In this document: positions 61,184 through 64,000 of the stretch, in pieces
Numbering within the stretch: position 1 is the first letter of the stretch
Layout of the letters: every line of letters starts with the position of its first letter
Translations under genes and position numbers: made by a program
Notes under the pieces: generated by a model
Seen by the model: only the letters and a program-made list of their open reading frames with translations
What the model was told of the DNA's origin: nothing
The model's database searches: none
NCBI RefSeq assembly: GCF_902499115.1
Contig: NZ_CABVPN010000009.1
Coordinates: 62,001 to 126,000, forward strand
Length of the DNA: 64,000 nt
DNA from: Burkholderia diffusa
GTDB taxonomy: Bacteria > Pseudomonadota > Gammaproteobacteria > Burkholderiales > Burkholderiaceae
Reading direction: 5' to 3'

Positions 61184-62143
61184 ATGAAACGTACCTTGCC
61201 AGGACTCACGATGTCGGCGCTTGTGCTCGGCGCCGCGCTGTTCGCGTTCTCGCCGCGACCGCTGCCGGCGTTCCCGGTCACCGCGATCCATGCGGACCGC
61301 CTGCAGATCAACGGGCTCGCCCGCGCCGGCACGCGCATCGTCGCGGTCGGCGAGCGCGGCGTGATTCTGCTGAGCGACGATGCGGGCCGTCGCTGGCGGC
61401 CGGCCTCGGTCACGCCCGATCAGGGCTCGACGCTCACGCAGGTGAGCTTCATCACGCCGACGCTCGGCATCGCGGTCGGCCACGACGGCCGGATCATGCG
61501 CAGCGACGACGCGGGCGTGCACTGGCGCGAGGTCCACAGCGACCACGCGCGTTCCGATCCGCTGTTGTCCGTCTGGGGCAGCGCGAAAGGCCCGCTGTTC
61601 GCGGCCGGCAGTTTCGGCCAGCTGCTGCGCTCGGACGATGCCGGACTCACGTGGCAGCCGCTGAAGACGCCGGCGGGCGACCGCCACCTGAACGCGATCG
61701 TCGGCGACAGCCACGGCAACCTGCTGATCGCGGGCGAGAGCGGCACGCTGCTGCGCTCGACCGACAACGGCGCAACCTGGGACACACTCCCGTCGCCGTA
61801 CGCAGGCTCGCTGTTCGGCGCGCTGATGCTCGCGAACGGCGACTGGGTCGCGTACGGCATGCGCGGCAACGTGCTGCGCAGCACCGATCGCGGCGCGACC
61901 TGGACGCACGTCGACAGCCGCGTGCCGGTGTCGTACTTCGGCGCGACCCAGCTTGCCGACGGTGAACTCGTGCTGGTCGGCCAGGGCGGCGCGATCGTCG
62001 CGTCGCGCGACGGCGGCCTGACCTTCGACGTGCGCAAGCTCGGCGGCGTACAGAGCCTCGCTGCCGTGCTCGACATGGGCTCGGGCGCGCTGCTGCTCGG
62101 CGGCGAGGCCGGCGTCGCGCCGCTCGCCGCGTCGCCGTCCTGA
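61184..62143 (+). CDS. YCF48/BNR-type beta-propeller protein, exported
   Basis: 319 residues. The signal peptide is MKRTLPGLTMSALVLGAALF plus a short tail. Repeated Asp-box-like units follow (LLSDDAGRRWRPAS, MRSDDAGVHWREV, LRSDDAGLTWQPL, LRSTDNGATWDTL, LRSTDRGATWTHV, ASRDGGLTFDV), about 45 residues apart, giving a six- to seven-blade propeller. In Gram-negative steroid and other hydrophobic-compound clusters such a protein is encoded before an MMPL/RND transporter, often with DUF1302/DUF1329 genes. It is probably a periplasmic partner of the transporter that follows. Confidence 0.85.
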   Translation: MKRTLPGLTMSALVLGAALFAFSPRPLPAFPVTAIHADRLQINGLARAGTRIVAVGERGVILLSDDAGRRWRPASVTPDQGSTLTQVSFITPTLGIAVGHDGRIMRSDDAGVHWREVHSDHARSDPLLSVWGSAKGPLFAAGSFGQLLRSDDAGLTWQPLKTPAGDRHLNAIVGDSHGNLLIAGESGTLLRSTDNGATWDTLPSPYAGSLFGALMLANGDWVAYGMRGNVLRSTDRGATWTHVDSRVPVSYFGATQLADGELVLVGQGGAIVASRDGGLTFDVRKLGGVQSLAAVLDMGSGALLLGGEAGVAPLAASPS

Positions 62144-62172
62144 TGCGGGCGGCGCTTGCCGCCGCCCGCATC
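62142..62172 (+). terminator. Perfect 12-bp hairpin between YCF48-like and MMPL genes
   Basis: GATGCGGGCGGC (62142-62153), loop GCTTGCC, GCCGCCCGCATC (62161-62172). The stem begins inside the TGA stop of the YCF48-like gene and ends 69 nt before the transporter ATG. With no U tract, it may be an attenuator or an mRNA-stability element rather than a full terminator. Confidence 0.55.
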
Positions 62173-62241
62173 CGTTCGCCTCGCCGAGCCGACCCGTTTC
62201 GCCCGCATCGTCCGTCCCGTCCGTTCCGACCAGAGAAATCC

Positions 62242-64000
62242 ATGAACGACCTGTCACGCCCCACCGAAGCCGTTCCCGCATCGCGCCTCGCCGCGTTCGT
62301 CGAGCGCTGCGCCGACACGATCATCCGGCAGCGCCGGCTGCTGATGCTGCTGTGCGTCGCGGTGACGCTCGCGCTCGGCTTGTCCGCGACGCGCCTGAAG
62401 CTCGATCCGGGCTTCAACAAGATGATCCCGATGCAGCACCCGTACATGCAGGTGTTCGAGCGCTACGCGGGCGCGTTCCCCGGCGCGAACACGATCCTCG
62501 TCAGCCTGCGCTGGAAGGGCGACGGCGACATCTACAACCAGACGTTCATGGACGCGCTGCGCCACGCGACCGACGACGTGTTCTTCATCCCCGGCGTGAA
62601 CCGCTCGCGCGTGTTCTCGCTGTTCACGCCGAACGTCCACTACACGGAAGTGACCGAAGCCGGCTTTCGCGGCGACGTGGTCGTGCCCGGCCAGTTCTCG
62701 AGTGCGAACCCGGACGATCTCGCGAAGGTGCGCCGCAACGTCGCGCGCTCCGGGCAGATCGGCCGGCTGGTCGGCAACGACCTGAAGTCGGCGCTGATCC
62801 GCGCGGAACTGCGCGAGACCGATCCGGCCACCGGCAAGCGGCTCGACTACAGCGCGGTCGCGCGCCAGCTCGAGGAAATCCGTGCGCGTTACGCGAAGCA
62901 GGGCATCGACGTCAACATCATCGGCTTCGCGAAGCTGGTGGGCGACGTCGAGGCCGGGATCGCAGGCGTGATGGCGTTCTTCGCGCTGGCGTTCCTCGTG
63001 ACGGCCGCGCTGCTGTTCGCCTATACGCGCTCGCTGAAGACCACCGTGCTCGCGCTCGTCGTCGCGCTGCTGCCGGTCGTCTGGCTGCTCGGCGCGCTGC
63101 CGCTGCTCGGCCTCGGCATCGATCCGATGTCGATCCTCGTGCCGTTCCTGATCTTCTCGATTGGCGTGTCGCATGCGGTGCAGATGACCAACGCGTGGAA
63201 GCAGGCGCTGGTGCGCGGCGCGTCGTCGGTCGAAGCCGCGCGCGACGCGTTCCGCAAGCTGTTCGTGCCGGGCACGGTCGCGCTGCTGACCAACGCGCTC
63301 GGCTTCATGGTGATCATGCGGATCCGGATCGACATCGTGCGCGAGCTCGGCATCACCGCGTGCCTCGGCGTGCTGCTCATGATCGTCACCAACAAGGTGT
63401 TCCTGCCGATCCTGCTGTCGTACACGCGCCTCGAGCGCGGCACGCTCGCGCGCGCCCAGCGCACGGCCGCCGCGGGCGGCAGCGGGAAGTGGTCGCGCTT
63501 CGCGGTGTTCGCGCGGCCGGCGCCGGCGCTCGGCGTGTTCGCCGTGGCGCTCGCGCTGCTCGCATACGGCACGCTCGAGTCGCGCAAGCTGGAGATCGGC
63601 GACATCGGCACCGGTGCCCCGGAGCTGCGCGCGAACTCGCGCTACAACATCGACAACGCAGCCATCACGCACCAGTACAACATCGGTGTCGACGTGCTGT
63701 CGGTGATCGTCGAGACGACCGGTTTCGACGACGCGTGCCTGCACTACCCGGTGATGAGCGCGATCGAGAAGTTCGAGATGAACATGCGCGGTGTGGCCGG
63801 CGTGCAGTCGGTCACGAGCGTGTCGTCGCAGGGCAAGGTGTTCATCGCCGCGTTCAACGAAGGCAACCCGCGCTGGGCCGCGCTGCCGCGCTCCAGCGAC
63901 GGGCTCACGCAGGGCGCCAATGCGTTCGATCCCGACAACGGGATGAACACAGCGAACTGCAAGGCGATCCAGGTGCTGATCTACACGCAGAACCACGAAG
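62242..64000 (+). CDS. MMPL/RND-family transporter (3' truncated by window edge)
   Basis: The frame is open from ATG to the window end, 586 codons visible. Topology is RND/MMPL: TM1 (LLMLLCVAVTLALGLSAT), a periplasmic loop of about 200 residues (LDPGFNKMIPMQHPYMQVFE, FPGANTILVSL), then a cluster of five helices (GIAGVMAFFALAFLVTAALL, LLPVVWLLGALPLLGLGI, SILVPFLIFSIGVSHAVQMT with the proton-relay region, LLTNALGFMVIM, ACLGVLLMIVTNKVFLPILL), then TM7 and the second periplasmic loop. It likely moves hydrophobic substrates such as steroids across the envelope together with the YCF48-like protein. Direction and substrate are inferred. Confidence 0.88.
   Translation, partial: MNDLSRPTEAVPASRLAAFVERCADTIIRQRRLLMLLCVAVTLALGLSATRLKLDPGFNKMIPMQHPYMQVFERYAGAFPGANTILVSLRWKGDGDIYNQTFMDALRHATDDVFFIPGVNRSRVFSLFTPNVHYTEVTEAGFRGDVVVPGQFSSANPDDLAKVRRNVARSGQIGRLVGNDLKSALIRAELRETDPATGKRLDYSAVARQLEEIRARYAKQGIDVNIIGFAKLVGDVEAGIAGVMAFFALAFLVTAALLFAYTRSLKTTVLALVVALLPVVWLLGALPLLGLGIDPMSILVPFLIFSIGVSHAVQMTNAWKQALVRGASSVEAARDAFRKLFVPGTVALLTNALGFMVIMRIRIDIVRELGITACLGVLLMIVTNKVFLPILLSYTRLERGTLARAQRTAAAGGSGKWSRFAVFARPAPALGVFAVALALLAYGTLESRKLEIGDIGTGAPELRANSRYNIDNAAITHQYNIGVDVLSVIVETTGFDDACLHYPVMSAIEKFEMNMRGVAGVQSVTSVSSQGKVFIAAFNEGNPRWAALPRSSDGLTQGANAFDPDNGMNTANCKAIQVLIYTQNHE

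Noticed and set aside
59795..62281. 828-codon minus-strand frame opposite the second thiolase and YCF48-like genes
   Set aside because: Shadow frame of two well-supported genes; composition is antisense-like.

Overview
The window is GC-rich throughout, with dense coding, high third-position GC and many 4-nt ATGA overlaps. The gene content is typical of a Burkholderiales genome, most likely Burkholderia sensu stricto (cepacia-complex-like): a nitrate reductase fused to a CysJ-like reductase, DUF934 next to a nitrite/sulfite reductase, DUF4148, YXWGXW proteins, MprF-AcvB, and DUF1800/DUF1501. No rRNA, tRNA, CRISPR, insertion sequence or prophage was recognised. All family assignments were made by eye from motifs, lengths and remembered relatives. 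No alignment or database search was run.

Region 1 (1-31 kb) is a mixed regulatory and metabolic stretch. It holds the 3' part of a fused assimilatory nitrate reductase/flavoprotein and two small envelope proteins. Next come a lysyl-phosphatidylglycerol synthase/hydrolase pair (mprF-acvB) and a sulfite/nitrite reductase with its DUF934 partner. A MocR regulator is divergent from a PotD-like binding protein that overlaps a Cache-HAMP-GGDEF diguanylate cyclase, resembling the NspS-MbaA polyamine sensor. A TauE-like permease is divergent from a LysR regulator, which is followed by a LysE exporter; two clear inverted repeats lie in front of lysR and lysE. A Tat-exported purple-acid-type phosphatase and a sigma factor/anti-sigma/periplasmic-sensor triplet with YXWGXW proteins nearby come next. 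The region ends with a GNAT enzyme, a 38-aa small-protein candidate, the DUF1800-DUF1501 pair, a tyrosine recombinase and a LuxR-type regulator.

Region 2 (about 34-64 kb, running off the end) is the notable part: a catabolic cluster whose gene set matches bacterial degradation of the steroid nucleus. Block A (34.1-42.7 kb) encodes a luciferase-like flavoenzyme, an HsaA-like oxygenase, a KstD-like ketosteroid dehydrogenase, an HsaB-like flavin reductase, a KshB-like ferredoxin reductase, a FadD3-like CoA ligase and an unusual SDR. Block B (46.3-64 kb) encodes an HsaC-like extradiol dioxygenase, IpdA and IpdB, a crotonase, IpdC, an EchA20-like ring-D hydrolase, two pairs of acyl-CoA dehydrogenases (FadE31/32-like and FadE30/33-like), a FadA6-like thiolase, two SDRs (one IpdF-like), a MaoC hydratase, a second thiolase, and a YCF48-like protein plus an MMPL/RND transporter. 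Together these would run ring A/B opening steps and a nearly complete ring C/D (HIP-CoA) pathway. KshA, HsaD, HsaEFG and sterol side-chain genes are not in the window.

A beta-barrel protein and, on the opposite strand, a GH79 (heparanase/beta-glucuronidase-type) lipoprotein lie between the two blocks. Both blocks carry the same 11-mer (AACAGACGATG) upstream of their first gene. A 391-aa LuxR-type regulator about 3 kb upstream is a candidate controller, by analogy with TeiR/TesR of Comamonas.
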